Positions 50,269 to 63,414 of a stretch of DNA of 64,000 bases are shown here, in pieces. The stretch is taken from assembly GCA_964030785.1 (NCBI GenBank), contig OZ034968.1, positions 52,671,730 through 52,735,729 on the forward strand, written 5' to 3'. The stretch's first letter is position 1; every line of letters begins with the position of its first letter. The DNA is from Siderastrea siderea (taxonomy: Eukaryota; Cnidaria; Anthozoa; Scleractinia; Rhizangiidae). The translations under genes were made by a program, and so were the position numbers. A model generated the notes under the pieces. It made no database searches. It had not been told where the DNA came from and saw only the letters and a list, made by a program, of their open reading frames with translations.

Positions 50269-51286
50269 AAACGACTTGTTGACAGCAACAACAAGACAGA
50301 CAAACAATAGATAGAGCTACTAATGTTACTAACAGTAGAGCAACGGATATTTGACTAACAAAAGACGGATCAAAAGGCACCAATCACGTTTTATAGTCTT
50401 CGCAGCCGATAACATCACGGCTTAACTGACAGGCGACCAATAACGTCACGAGATCGTCGACCAAGCAGGACAACGACCATAGACCTAATATCTGCTGTCG
50501 ATTCACAGTTCACTTGACTCTGATGATGACTTTCGCTCAGATTTTTTAAGCGTCGGTCAATGTCATCACTAACAGACCTTTTCAGGAGTATACTCAACAA
50601 GACGATCATAATGCACTGACCTATGACATGACTCCTGGATTCAAATGCTGCGCCTGCCAAGCCACTTATATTGGTGAGATCGGTAGGAATTTGAACATCC
50701 GACTGACTGAACATAAACGAGTGACTAGAAATGGTGATATCAACAATCACGTTGAGTAGCATTTAAAAACAGACAACAAAATCGACTGGGACTCTGCTGA
50801 ATGCGTTACCTACAGTACGGACTACCATCACCGAATCACTCTGAAAAGCTGGTTTTCTAACTTAGAACAAACACGGGTGAACCGTTGTCAACAGCTACCT
50901 GCACCTTAGAAACGACTTGTTGACAGCAACAACAAGACAGACAAACAATAGATAGAGCTACTAATGTTACTAACAGTAGAGCAACGGATATTTGACTAAC
51001 AAAAGACGGATCAAAAGGCAACAATCACGTTTTATAGTCTTCGCAGCCGATAACATCACGGCTTAACTGACAGGCGACCAATAACGTCACGAGATCGTCG
51101 ACCAATCAGGACAACGACCATAGACCTAATATCTGCTGTCGATTCACAGTTCACTTGACTCTGATGATGACTTTCGCTCAGATTGTCGAAGCGTCGGTCA
51201 ATGTCATCACTAACAGACCTTTTCAGGAGTATACTCAACAAGACGATCATAATGCACTGACCTATGACATGACTCCTGGATTCAAA
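49997..51286 (+). repeat. 644-bp tandem duplication of Penelope-like 3' end
   Basis: TCAAATGCTGCGCCTGCCAA starts at 49997 and again at 50641. The copies run to about 50640 and 51286 and are nearly identical. In the second copy the nuclease frame has a TAG where the first has GTTGTTGAGCACC. The joint reads straight from CTCCTGGAT into the repeat. Partial tandem 3' copies are a known feature of Penelope-like elements. Confidence 0.88.
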
Positions 51287-53624
51287 CCACTTACAGTAGA
51301 TATATATTTTAAGTAATTTTAAATAGCTTTAATCTCTCTATTGTAACCACACGCCCCTTGTCAGCCTTTGGCATTATGTTATAGTTGACGGGGCAAGCGT
51401 GTTTAAATAGTTTTACCTACCTACCTAATTCACTTTGCTACACATCGATCAAAGGAATTACAAACGTAGCTTTGATTGCAGATCTTTTCCTGAAGAGCTC
51501 AGAGGACAAGAAGAACATATGCAGAACTGCCTTGTTAGACAAAATATGGAAGATACCTGAATATTCCTTGCTCCGCTTTGGAGCAGCCAACTGGGAATTA
51601 CTTCAAAGACGGCAGGAGGCACTAAAGCTTCGAATTTCCAGAGATTATGCCCATTTCTGTACTCAGAGTCAAGTTCACTGACACATTGCTTAGACAAGAT
51701 GTTACCAAACAGCACAAAGATATCATGCATGACAAAAGTCATTCACAAACTTTTGTGTAAAACAAATCTTGGCCTAGGTTTTCTGACATAAACATAGGCT
51801 TCTTCAGGGTGGTACTTGTTTTCGAGGAACAGTACATTGTGTTGGAGGTTCAACAAATGCCTTTTAAGGGACAGCTAGCCAATGAGGGTCTCCCGGGGGG
51901 GTCCTTGTTCCCTTTTTACATATCTGCTTACCCGCTACCCCCGCCCTCAACTCTCTCCAAAACAAAAACAAAGGACTAAGAAGAAGAAATATTCCGTAGT
52001 CAATTACTACATGTAACGCTTGTTTAACATTCTGTCCAATCTTCCAACTAATTAATTTTTCCATAATTGTCAATGTGACATTTACCACAAAAAATGACAA
52101 ATTTAAATGACTTTTTGGTGGCGAAACAAAGATGAATGATTGTAGAATTTGGCAATTGCAAGTTGGTGTTGGATGTGGAATTGGATGTGCTTATAAAGTA
52201 ACAGTATAGTTTGAATGTGACATTCTATTTGTGTGACACATCAGCCCAAGCATTTGAGCAAAATTCACAATCGATCAGAGCATTGGAACTAACCTTAACC
52301 CTCCAGGTCAATCATCATAATACATAAACTCGTCAAATGTGCCCTCTTCGTTGCTCGTCTTGATCTTCTCAATGTGTTACTGGATTGTTCTTGGTCTTCC
52401 TCTTCACGTTCCCTGGCCTTTTTCGATGGTAACTGATTCTACATGACCGATCATATGAGACTGATAATGTATAAATTCGTTCTCAGTAATTTCAATAATT
52501 TCGTCATTTACGAAGCTTTCTGTCAAAGAACCGCATATGTTCTTAACACTGTTTTCTTTTTCTGCCACTTCCTTGAAAGTTAACGTATTGAACACATCGG
52601 CATCAAAGCACATTGCCCTTGCTTTTTTGGTAGCAGTAGTTACCTCTTGCTGTAATACATACAATTTCATTTTGCTGGATGAAGCATCAGAGGCAAGACA
52701 GACTGTCTCTAGACGACTGGACAAGATCACTTGATCCCTCCTTTCCTTCCCTCTCCCTTGCAGTAACTACTGAACTACTGTTTCTCCATTGACCTCTCCG
52801 AACTTACCGAAATCAAATGGCTGACTCGTAGGCTGCTCTGTTAAATAGAGATTGATCGGCAGAGTACCTGGGTTGTCTTTTGTACTTCTGTTCCTGACTC
52901 TCTTCTGTGAAACACTTTGCCCATGCTTTATTCACCAGTCTCCCACTTGCTGCCCATGGGACTTGGTTAACTATGCTAATGAGGGTGGGGACATCTTGGG
53001 CAGTTCGGAATACCTTAAATCTGTTTTCACTCTTGGGTAATGAGCATTTGTGTAGTAGCAGAATTTTGTTCTACACATTTGTTTTAAGTGCTCCTTTAGG
53101 GCCTGCTAAATCGAAAGTTAGAACTGGAGCTGCAATGGCATATGGTATGATCCAGCTCTCATCTCGAAAAGAAGATCTCCCAAATCAGTGTCAGAAGACT
53201 CTTCATTTTGATCACCTCAAGAAGTTGTGGGGCATGTTGACTTGGAAGATCCTTGATTTCCTTCAAGGCTTGCAAGATTCTCTTTTCATCCTCTAAGATA
53301 ACTGTAGACTGTACTGTACTGTAAACAGTACCTTGGGAACCTTGTGTCTGGGCTGTTGTCCTAAGAAAAGCTTTCACTTGATTTACGCACTGGTTTGTCA
53401 CCTGGTCGTGGTGGTGAAGCTTGCGTGCCTCGATGATCCCAAGAGCTATGCCTGCTGGGGCTCTGGCCCCTGCTAGGTTCATGCCGGATTGGTCAAAGGG
53501 GGAGGAAACTGACAAAGGACAGCCCCTGGCCCTCCTGGTTGGAGGTTGGGCATTGGGCTAATCACCCCACCCCGTAAAAAAACTCAGTGATTACAGAACC
53601 CCTACAATACCCCAACAACAATCC
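51287..53624. other. unrecognised frames, no clear gene
   Basis: Three protein-like frames without known family: 51385-51681 (+, LLDKIWKIPEYSLLRFGAAN), 52404-52730 (-, ARAMCFDADVFNTLTFKEVA) and 53159-53515 (-, GMNLAGARAPAGIALGIIEA). The minus-strand pair could be exons or parts of one decayed element gene. No splice evidence was strong enough to join them. Confidence 0.3.
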
Positions 53625-55850
53625 ATGCCTGGGCAACAGAGAGATGCCACAGCATTCATGACACCTGGATGTGAAAGCCATTCGGAAGCATCTAGGTCGA
53701 AACCTCTTCTGGGGCCCAAGGAGACACTAAACATAGGATGCTGGGATGTCTGCACCATGTTTGAGCCAAGTAAAGCGGCTCAGATAGCGCGTGAGATGGA
53801 GCAACACAACATCTGTATTTTGGGTATAAGCGAAGCTAGATGGACAGGTAGTGGCAGGATCACTCTCAACATTGGCCCAACTGTCTTATACTCAGACCGT
53901 GGAGATAACCAACACCAGGATGGAGTTGCCCTCATGTTGAACAAAGAGGCGAGCAAAGCACTTTTAAAATGGAACCCAGTAAGTTAAAGAATTTTGACAG
54001 CAAGATTTGACTCCAGGTTTGCCAAACTCTCCATAAGCCAATGCCATGCCCCAACAAACGAGGCAGAAGTGCTTCAAACTGTTGTGGATTAGGTCCCAAA
54101 TCACGACCTGCTCTTAGTTATGGGTGACGTTAATGCGAAGGTTGGCTATAATAATCAGGGGAGAGAGTCGTACATGGGAAGATTTGGCACAGGTGAGATG
54201 AACGAAAACGGTGAACTTTTTGCCGACGTCTGTGGCCTGAACAACTTAGTTATTGGTGGTACAATATTCCAACACAGAAGCATTCACAAGAACACCTGGG
54301 TATCCTCTGATAGAAGAACAACAAATCAAATCGATCACATCGCTTTTAACAAGAGGTGGAGAAGCTCACTGTTAGACAACTAACAGAGTGTATAGGGGAG
54401 CAGATGTGGGTAGTGACCACTATCTTGTGGTTGCTAAGATCCGGCTGAAACTGAGAAGAACCTCAACACATCAATGAAAAGGAAACTTGCAGTAGGCCAT
54501 TTGAAGGATGAGACTACCCAAAACAACTCTCGCCTTAATCTCCAAAATAGGTACAAAGTCCTTGCAGATACCCTAATGCAACAGGAGAAAACTGGCATTA
54601 ATATTGAAGATGCCTGGGGTAACGTTAGAGATGCCTTTACAAAAACAGCAGAAGAAATCCTAGGTTGTAGTAGACAAAAGACGTAGGAGTGGATCTCCTT
54701 GGAGACTTGGGGCCTAACAAGTGAAAGAAAGAAACTAAAAAAAAAGAGATGATCTCTGCACACCAATCCGAGATGGTGGAGCTTCAGCATCCGTATGCAG
54801 AAAAGAACAGGGAGGTAAAGCGTAGGGGTGAGACAGGACAAAAGAACTTACATTGAAGGGAAAGCAAAGGAAGCAGAGCTAGCAACACGCAAGGGTGACA
54901 GCAGAATGCTCTACAAGATCACTAAAGAACTTAGTAGCAATACCCGCTGTGATCCTAAGCCAGCAAAGAACACCAAATGGGGAGACAATACCAGACAATG
55001 ATGAGCAGTTGGCCCGCTGGGAAGAACATTTCACATGCATTCTGAATAAAGAAGCCCCAAGAAACCCTCTTAGGTTAAGACCAAATCCTATAGAACTACC
55101 AATAAACACAGACGAACCCACCCCAATGAGATCAGGATGGCCATTAAAAGAGCTCAAAAACAACAAGGCAGCAGGTTCTGACAATGTATCTGCAGAGCTA
55201 CTCAATGCAGATATCACCACCACTGACATGCTCTACCCCACCTCTTGACTGGAGAAGGGTTTAATTGTTAAACTACCAAAGAAAGGTGTTACAGCGGATT
55301 GTAATAACTGGCGTGGAATTACCTTATTGTCAACAGTGTCCAAGGTGTTCACACGCATTCTTTTGAGAAGAGTGCAGCAGAGCGTAGATCAGTTACTGAG
55401 AGCTGAACAGGCTGGCTTCCGCAAGGGACAATCCTGTAGTGACCAGATTTTCACCCTGAGAAATATCATTGAGCAGTGTGTTGAGTGGCAAGGTACAGTG
55501 ACTATGGAAAGACTTTCGATAGCATCCATCGTGAGAGCCTTTGGGCGATACTCCATCAGAATGGTATACCTCAGAAGATTATTAACCTGATCAAAGCATT
55601 TTACAGTGACTTTCACTGTAGAGTGTTCCATGAGGCATCCCTCACAGAACCATTTTTGGTGAACTCTGGGGTGAAACAAGGCTGCTTGCTGTCACCTTTC
55701 TTGTTTTTACTGTCCTGGGACTGGGTTACTAAAAGAGTCTTTAGCCGGACAACAACTAGGGATAAGATGGACACTCCTCACAAAGCTTGACGACCTTGAG
55801 TACGCAGATGACATATGCTTGCTTGCAAATAATGATGAGTATGAGTCGTC
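53625..55850 (+). pseudogene. LINE (RTE/CR1-like) ORF2 pseudogene: endonuclease and reverse transcriptase
   Basis: The APE-type endonuclease part has LNIGCWDVCTMFEPSKAAQI, ILGISEARWTGSGRI and MGDVNAKVGYNNQGRE, then DRRTTNQIDHIAFNKRW. The RT part has KGVTADCNNWRGITLLSTVS-type sequence, FRKGQSCSDQIFTLRNIIEQ, VNSGVKQGCLLSPFLFLL and the active site EYADDICLLAN at about 55798. There are many frame changes and stops, and the sequence ends shortly after the YADD, so the thumb and C-terminus are lost. The style resembles the cnidarian LINEs often annotated as craniofacial development protein 2-like. Confidence 0.75.
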
Positions 55851-57948
55851 TGTGTTGTTTTCTTGCGCAGAAATGTCCTGTAATGGTTGTTCATCCATTG
55901 AAAAGTTGTCTATGCCCATAACTTGACAGCTGGAATAAATGTGTACTGAAAATTGATATGATATACACTTGAAAGACTTTTGAATGTTGCTGGCATTACT
56001 TGAATGAATACATTAACAGGCATTAACATTTTGGCGGCTCTTCCATAAAATACATCAGTGATTTTTGTCATAATATAACAATGTACAATAAAGCAAAACC
56101 TTCTCAAGTAATTATCGTAGAGCATGCGAGCGGCAGTTGACGTGACGAAATAAACCGTAGAAATTTGAATATCCATACAGTGGAGTTGTCTCCTCTTACG
56201 TATCATGGTACACAGCAAGCGCGTGACGAGGCAGTAACGCAACCCGTTCCAAAATGTCCGAGCCAGTATTAAACGGTGACATGACGCATAAAAAACACAA
56301 GAATGTCACGAGTCACGTGTAATTCAAAGCATGATACAAGGGCCGCATGTAATGTCAAAGCTCAATCACGCGTCTCGATTAAATGAATTGTCCGTAACGC
56401 AAAAGGTATAGGGAACCCTAATCCTACTTGCTTTGAATCGCCCCATTTTGTTTCTTGCCTTTCTGTTCGTTGGACTTGAGCCTCAGTTACATCCTTTTGC
56501 AAAGATTTGTACAGCCTTTTTCATTAATCGGGCAGGCTTTGCTACTTTTGAAGGCACTGGATTTCTGTCTGAGCCTGTGCTGAATTACTGATGTGGGTAT
56601 AAGCAGCTTTCAACTCGATTTCATACACCTTCACTATTAAAAAGACAGATACGACAACCTTTTAGGGAAATGACCATTTAGTATATGTTCTGAAAAAGAA
56701 AAAATCAAGTTGGAATTGTCCGATAAGACGAACGTGATTAATGAATGATCATAAATAAAAAGCTTCTTTGACCTAGCGCTTAATATTTTCAAATATAAGC
56801 CAGATTTGGGCAACCTATCCATCAACTCCCGCTCCTTCGTTATCACTTTGGCAATCGCTGCATCCCACTGTCCTTGGGAATCAATCTCGAATTTTCTGCC
56901 CTTTGGACAGTTCGCTGTAACTTGAAAATCTTTCATGCTGATGGTAACTTTGAAACTCGCTATTTTCAGCTGGCTTCACTGATCTGCGATTCCAAATCCT
57001 TCTCTAATTTGAAATATGAAATCAAACAACTTCTTGTCACGTTCAACCCCGATTCCCATTTCAAAAGAATAACGTATTGCTGGTTTTTCTTCGCCATTTC
57101 GATAAATTGCAGCAGTTACAGGCAACAGAACACTATCGGCAAACGTTTTTCCGCCCTCTTGCCAATCTGTCCCAACACAGCGTCAGATCCCCACCAACTT
57201 GTGATCCTCGTAACCTCTTACCCAGACTCCCAGCTGAAATATGCACACAGTGGGAGTCTTGTTTGAGGTCTTCTGTGAAGACCATAAACAAAATCTCGGA
57301 AATAACGCTCTTTATGTCTTTCATATCAAAATGTTTCCGTCCGTAATTTGTATAGTCTTTGTTCCCCCTTTCATTCATATAGGTTCATGTTCCCTTGTTC
57401 CCTTCGATTTTTTCCTTTGTTCTCTTATTGCCCAAAACCCCTGGGAGACCCTCACCTATACTGCCCGAGCTACTCCAACCCAAAGTCAAGCCAGGAGACA
57501 ACCAATTCAGAATTCAGAAGCCTCAACAAACAGAAATATGTACAAACCAGTAAAGTTGGTAGAAGATCAGCACTTTGTTTGGGCTTGGAAGCATGTGACT
57601 GCCATTAAAGTTGTTCCATTTCCATGGTAGCCACATATCATTCACACATGATTAATTTTCTCAGCTGAGTCCTTCTCAATCAATTAAATTTGGGTGTGGG
57701 AAGAATGGTTGTTGTGGAGGTGCGAGTTGCTTGAGATTAATTTGAGATTAAATACGGGGGGAAACACTAAATGGCGGACGTAACTCAACTGTGAAATGCG
57801 CACGCCGACAATATGAAAAACCGCTGACCAATACACAACACTTCTTTCCCCTTTAAAGAAATTGGAAATATCTCTAACTCTTGCACAAAAATCTTAGAAA
57901 AAAAATTTTAAGTCAAAATGAACTGAAACATATGTGAGTTAGTAATGT
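55851..57948. other. unassigned stretch
   Basis: No recognised gene. A minus-strand frame at 56637-56936 (MKDFQVTANCPKGRKFEIDS, ITKERELMDRLP) and its neighbours up to 57378 read like protein but belong to no family I know. Several frames overlap there on both strands. Confidence 0.3.
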
Positions 57949-58140
57949 AGTAGTTGGGGGTACTAGACCAATTTTCATAAATTGATCTAATTTACCCCAA
58001 CTACAATACCACATACCATGTATTGGAATTTATTTTATGGAAATTTATATATTTTCCATTTTACGGAAATCTATATATTTTCCATTTTATCAAATATTAA
58101 TTCTATATAATCATTACTATTATGAAGGATCCTATAAAAA

Positions 58141-58480
58141 AGAATGATAATATCTTCTCCAATCTAATGGATACCGATATTTAATTAAAAAAATGATAAT
58201 ATCTTCTCCAATCTAATGGATATCGATATTTAATAAAAAAGAATGATAATATCTTCTCCAATCTAATGGATACCGATATTTAATAAAAAAGAATGATAAT
58301 ATCTTCTCCAATCTAATGGATATCGATATTTAATAAAAAAGAATGATAATATCTTCTCCAATCTAATGGATACCGATATTTAATAAAAAAGAATGATATC
58401 TTCTCCAATCTAATGGATATCAATATTTCATAAAAAAGAATGATAATATCTTATCCAATCTAATGGATACCGATATTTTA
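58141..58480. repeat. seven-copy 50-bp tandem array downstream of the second polB
   Basis: GATAATATCTTCTCCAATC-type units start at 58146, 58195, 58245, 58295, 58345, 58395 and 58442. Copies alternate between GGATACCGATAT (1, 3, 5, 7) and GGATATCGATAT or GGATATCAATAT (2, 4, 6), so the higher-order unit is about 100 bp. It abuts the polB stop codon. No spacers of differing sequence exist. Confidence 0.93.
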
Positions 58481-61400
58481 AGGGATTAATTTATGTCGAT
58501 ATGCGTAACTTTTGATCCCGTCATTTAATATATATCTTTTATCATCAAAACAGGATAATGACGTTTTATTAATTTCATAACTTTTTAATTCATGATTTTG
58601 ACTTCTTATTGTTTTCATAGTGTGATATATTTGTTTATTATTAAATAGACCATCTTTATAATTTTCATGTTTTATATTTTTCTTTATAATATTCTTCTTG
58701 ATTCCCTTAGCTGTTTTTCCATCTTCATTATTGTCTTTCATATATGAATACATTTTAGATCTCAATCCAATGAATTCAACGATTGGAATTCCAGCAGCCT
58801 CATCTTTGAATTTGTCAATCACCTTTTTATTTGTTTTATTAAAATATGGTGAGTTTTCTGGGTAATTGCTGTTATCGAATGTATTTTTATCATTCCAAAA
58901 ATCTTTATACACATCTTCAGCTTCAATTTCATATGTAAGACTATCAGTGTCAGTAAATAATAACTTAGCTTTTGCTCCATACGTATTTTTAATGTAGTCA
59001 TAATGGAATTTATACATTAGAGTCTTGCTGAGATCTAAGATACACATACCCACATATGCTGGTCTGTTTAGGGTTAGTGTTTCCTTAATTTTATGAACAG
59101 CTACTAGATTTTCGTTGAAGATCTTACTACTCACATAAGTAGGTTTAGCAGCCATTTTAATAGTTTTTTATCATCAGTAACAAGTCTAACGTCTACTCGC
59201 TTTCTAATATTTTCCATAGTTTTTCCAAAGACACTATTATTCATAAGTTTAAAGAAGTCTGTATCAAAAGCATTTTTAGCATTAGTTCTTTTCTGAGTAT
59301 TAAAGTCAATGTATTGCTTCAATCATGCAGACTGATTAAACTCTAGTACTTGATGGACTTTAGTTATTTTTAAACCAAGATCAGTGTATAATTGGAGGTT
59401 TCTATAATGAAGAACATACTTTTCCTTTTTGGTTAAGGTTGGAATTAGTTTATGCACAAGACCTCTTGATATTTTATATTTCTTCGCATTTTTTTACAAT
59501 ACGCAGACAACATATTTTCAGTTACTTTAACCTTTTCCGGTCCTAGAGGATAGTCATTATGTGGGTCATGTAGTTCTTCTGGATATTCTAGATCAACTTC
59601 TAGTATCAAACCTTTATTGCTGTCTTCTTTATATTTAGCTAAGTCTATCTTTTCAATCTGTTTTTCTGAAACATATCAATATCAACCATAAGCTCTAATT
59701 TAATATCAGTCATTTTTAACATAGCATCCCAACTTAAACCAGGACTAGTGAAGTAATGACATGGATCTAGTTTGTAGTATTGCAAACATGTTTTTCTAAA
59801 GTTTTCAAACACATCAGCTAATAGAAGGATGTCAGATTCAAGGTATAAGTCATGGTATTCACCCATTGATTTTAAGTTAAAAGTATCCCACACATTTTGA
59901 GCATGTTTATAATCTTCATCTGTGATATGCTCATTATTCATAATACTAAAAAAATATTCTTTTGTTGGTAGTGCTTCATTGAATTTATCAAATGAATCCA
60001 TATAATCATAAGGGTAGACTCCTTTTTGTTTCATAAGCTCAAATTTTTTGTCTTTGAACTTTTGTGATGTATATTTAAAAGTTTCTGTTGGTAAGTTGTT
60101 TACTAGACTACTAAGTGATTGACTCATGAATTGGAAACTATCAGTGAATGTTAAATTTTGTCCAAGCATAAGAGCCATATACTTTTCCATATTATTAGGG
60201 ATGGCATTAATTGAATATTGTTTTTCTTCTCCATTTTTATTTTTGTATGTGTTTTTCTTCACAATTTCACCGATATTTTGCATAATAAAATGACTATCAT
60301 ACCAGCGGAGATTATGAAATATTACTGGAATTTTATCAGTTATTCGAAAGTTAAGATTACAATCTTGGTGAGCCGATCCTCTGTATTTTCCAGTTATATG
60401 TCAAGGGTCCTTAACTCTTACATCAGTTTTATTATATTTTTTCTCACAGATATGACATTTATCAGCTTTTTGGAATTCTTCTTCATCCTTTTTTGTCATT
60501 CTTAATGGTTTGTTAAAATATTTTTTATTCACTTTACAACAATATTTAACTTCCTCTAACATAGCTTCCATGAATTTGTATACAGCTTTTTCACCTCTAT
60601 AGATTGTTACAGGTTTACTATATTTATCATCATAGCAACAAACAACTTTATAACCGTAGGCACAGTCTGTATGCTTTTGATACGCTTCAGTATATGATTT
60701 ATCATCATTAGGTTGACAACCATACAATTTTTCTGTTATTGCTTCAAAATCTGCATATATTACAAATGGTACTGGTAGTTGTTTATGGAAATTGTTAAAT
60801 TTTAAGATATTATCATCTTTAGTTGGCATTTTAATTGCTTGCGTGCCATTTACTTGGATACAGTTTTCTTTGTGATTAGTTAATACTTTTTCAGAACTAA
60901 AACACTGAAGACAATACATACAAAAGTGTTTCCTCTCTTTGTGTTTTGTTAGGTTGTACATGAACTTGTTAAAGTCTTTAATCAATACATAATTATTTTC
61001 ATTTTCTGTAATCAATAATAAATCCATATGATCTTCATTCTTTTCTTTTGATACATAGATAGGATATGGTTGTTTTTCTTCCTAACCAAATACATTAATG
61101 TTAATCTTATTTTGTTTCTCAATTTTTGCTGAACTGTTTAATAGTTACTGGAAATTCAATTCCAGTGTAATCCAAATTTTTAATGTATATAGGATATTTA
61201 TCTTGTGGATTTAAATGTCTAATGTGCACCATCTGAAGCATTCATTATCCTCGTTTTTCATGTTAATCAATCCTTTAGCACTATTTTGTAGTTCGTTTGG
61301 GAGTTTAATATATAATGATCCTTTTATTGGTTTGTATTTCACTATATTAAGGTAATGATTGTCAACTGATTTAATCATCCATCCAGATCCCTCTGATATC

Positions 61401-62080
61401 CATTGAGCTATCTTATTTAATATCAGTTGTTTAGACAATTGTAACGCTTCAGTGATTTCTGTGTGGTTAATAATTGTTTGAACTACACTGTTAAAAAATG
61501 CTGTCTTAGACACTAATTCACCACTAGACATTTTTTCAAATGTAACCTTTAGTGTTTCAATATATTTAATTCCTTTCATAGATGTTAATATATCTTTAAT
61601 ATGAGATTCAACACCCTTTCTTGTATTTTGTAGTTGAACTAATGGGTCTTTATCGTTTTTAATACTAATTTCATATGATTTAGTATAACCTTCCACAGCT
61701 TTGCTTGCTTGCTCTATTTTAGTCCTTGGAAGTGGGGCTGGTTTTTTAACTAAAGGTTGTTTAGTTCTTGGCATTGGAACAGGCCTATACCCATCCCAAA
61801 ACTCAGGAGGTGGTAGTATTATATTATGTTCATAGTCTTTAAACATCTGCATAACACGTTTACGAGGTACTGGAATTGGTTTGTATGTCCTCGGTGCTGG
61901 AACTGGTTTGTTGGTCCTTGGTGTAGGTATTGGGGCTGGTCTGTAATCATCTGCTATAATGATTTCGGGTTTCTTTTGTTTTGCTTCCAACTTCAAGAGC
62001 ATTTTAATGAGTTCCGATTTACTAAGTTTTTTTAGATCTTTCTTATTCATATCTATATGATTAGATTTTTCTGATTTCAT
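58478..62080 (-). pseudogene. polB: protein-primed DNA polymerase of the second Polinton, inactivated
   Basis: Blocks colinear with the intact polymerase: N-terminal domain 62080-61211 (preceded by a SAP-like helix KKLSKSELIKMLLKLE and PxPxPRT repeats), finger and exonuclease motifs 61027-60401 (YADFEAITEK, CHICEKKY), 60283-59645 (YHDLYLESDILLL), 59560-59131 ([15 protein letters not shown]) and 59155-58478 (LLFTDTDSLTYE). Lesions: a frame change near 61211; a TGA replacing the Cys of the DHCHITG motif near 60400; a deletion of about 60 codons near 59665 that removes motif A; a frameshift near 59490; a Trp-to-TGA near 59323; a frameshift near 59155. It cannot encode an active polymerase. Confidence 0.9.
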
Positions 62081-62177
62081 TTTCTATATTTATATAAGAT
62101 ATTTTTTTTATATATATTTCTATATTTGCATACAAAATGTTACTTAAAAAAATAGAAATATATAAAACTATATTATA

Positions 62178-62755
62178 ATGAATAAGATTGAAATTGAAAA
62201 CTGCGTTTATCAAATCCACCCTGTTTATGACCTGTATGCTTCAGATAAAAATGGAAATATCATTAACATTGTTAAAAAAATACCAATGACTGGAACTAAA
62301 AATAATAGAGGTTATTTATTATGTGGTGTTAGAAAACATGGTCAAAGGGGATATAAAACATGTTTAACACATCGGTTTATTTGGGAATGTTATAATGGTT
62401 TGATAACAAATAATAAGGTTATTGACCAGATCAATAACATAAAAGGTGATAATAGAATATGCAATCTACAGGTGGTAACACAAAGTGAAAACACAAAAAA
62501 ATCTGTAAAGGATAATGATTATTCATACAATAAACAAAAAAATAAATCCAAAGTGTGTAAAGGCCACAAACTGTGAAACATAATGTAATTTATTTTAATA
62601 GTATATATTGCTGTGCACAACATCTTAGTATAAGTAAAGGCACTATAAAGAGAGTGTGTGATGGAAATAAATATCGTAAATCAGGTATCTCGAAAAAGGA
62701 CGGACAAAGATACAAATTTGAATATGTAAACAAAGAGAATATGCCGGATGATTAA
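62178..62755 (+). pseudogene. HNH endonuclease with NUMOD1-like tail, frameshifted
   Basis: The first frame (to 62576) has YDLYASDKNGNIINI, a NUMOD4-like start, then HRFIWECYNGLITNNKVIDQ and NNIKGDNRICNLQVVTQSEN, the HNH_3 pattern of phage and organelle homing nucleases. The central His of the usual D-H-I-N is Gln (IDQINN), so cleavage is doubtful. The second frame (62573-62755) continues with FNSIYCCAQHLSISKGTIKR and DGQRYKFEY, a NUMOD1-type helix-turn-helix; a frame change at about 62570 separates the two. It sits between polB and integrase, divergent from polB. Confidence 0.7.
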
Positions 62756-62906
62756 TAAACGTCAAAAAAGAGTATTAGACGAAGATAAAAAGAAGCATCA
62801 AAAAGAAGCTGTTAATAGATGGCAACAAAAAGAATTTAGATGTCGAAAATGTGATAAAAAATTGAAAAATAGTAACAGATATTATCATAAAAAGACATGC
62901 AAATAA
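62748..62906 (+). CDS. small basic zinc-finger protein
   Basis: A 52-aa frame starting MINKRQKRVLDEDKKKHQKE and ending in a C2HC finger: CRKCDKKLKNSNRYYHKKTC. It overlaps the end of the HNH frame by 8 bp. The size and charge suggest a nucleic-acid-binding protein; no counterpart was seen in the first element. Confidence 0.45.
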   Translation: MINKRQKRVLDEDKKKHQKEAVNRWQQKEFRCRKCDKKLKNSNRYYHKKTCK

Positions 62907-62996
62907 GATAGCCAGAAACAATCATATTTTTGGCTACAATAGCAAAAGACAGCATATACTGTATCGATTGATATAATATATGTTAGATAATTCTGT

Positions 62997-63412
62997 TTAA
63001 ATATTGTTATATATATCCTTTAAGTATTTGATTGGAATCCAATTGTTAAAGTCATCACTGTATCCCTTCTATTTGACAAGAGCTTGTTTCTTCTTGTGAT
63101 CTTTACGAATGATTGTTTCAATTCTGAATGCATCCTGTTTTGCTTTTAACAATTCAGGTTCGTAAAAACTCCCTTTTATCTCTTCATTATTGAGATCTTT
63201 TAGTTTGTAAGTAATTGGATTCGTATATTGGATTTTATCAACTGTAAATACTTCTTCAGTCCAGTTCGGAGTATATCCTTTATCAAATACTTTTCTCTTG
63301 TACTTACTTATTCTTACTTTATCACCAACTTTGAATTTTGGTTTTGATGATGGTTTTGTATCACCATACAGATTAAAATATACAATTCCTTCATTCTTCT
63401 TTTAACTGGCTT
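62997..63412 (-). pseudogene. integrase 3' fragment (SH3-like region and chromodomain)
   Basis: KFKVGDKVRISKYKRKVFDK, GYTPNWTEEVFTVDKIQYTN and the chromodomain end (FRIETIIRKD...QALVK, stop, KGYSDDF) are colinear with the last about 120 residues of the intact integrase. The catalytic core is gone: similarity begins at EAS and then hits a TAA before KKNEGIVYFNLYG. The chromodomain Trp after ALVK is TAG. The right break (63412) is the junction with the next gene. Confidence 0.9.
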
Positions 63413-63414
63413 CT

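Noticed and set aside
58141..58480. CRISPR-like repeat array
   Set aside because: The units are directly adjacent, with no variable spacers, and the host is eukaryotic; it is a tandem repeat.
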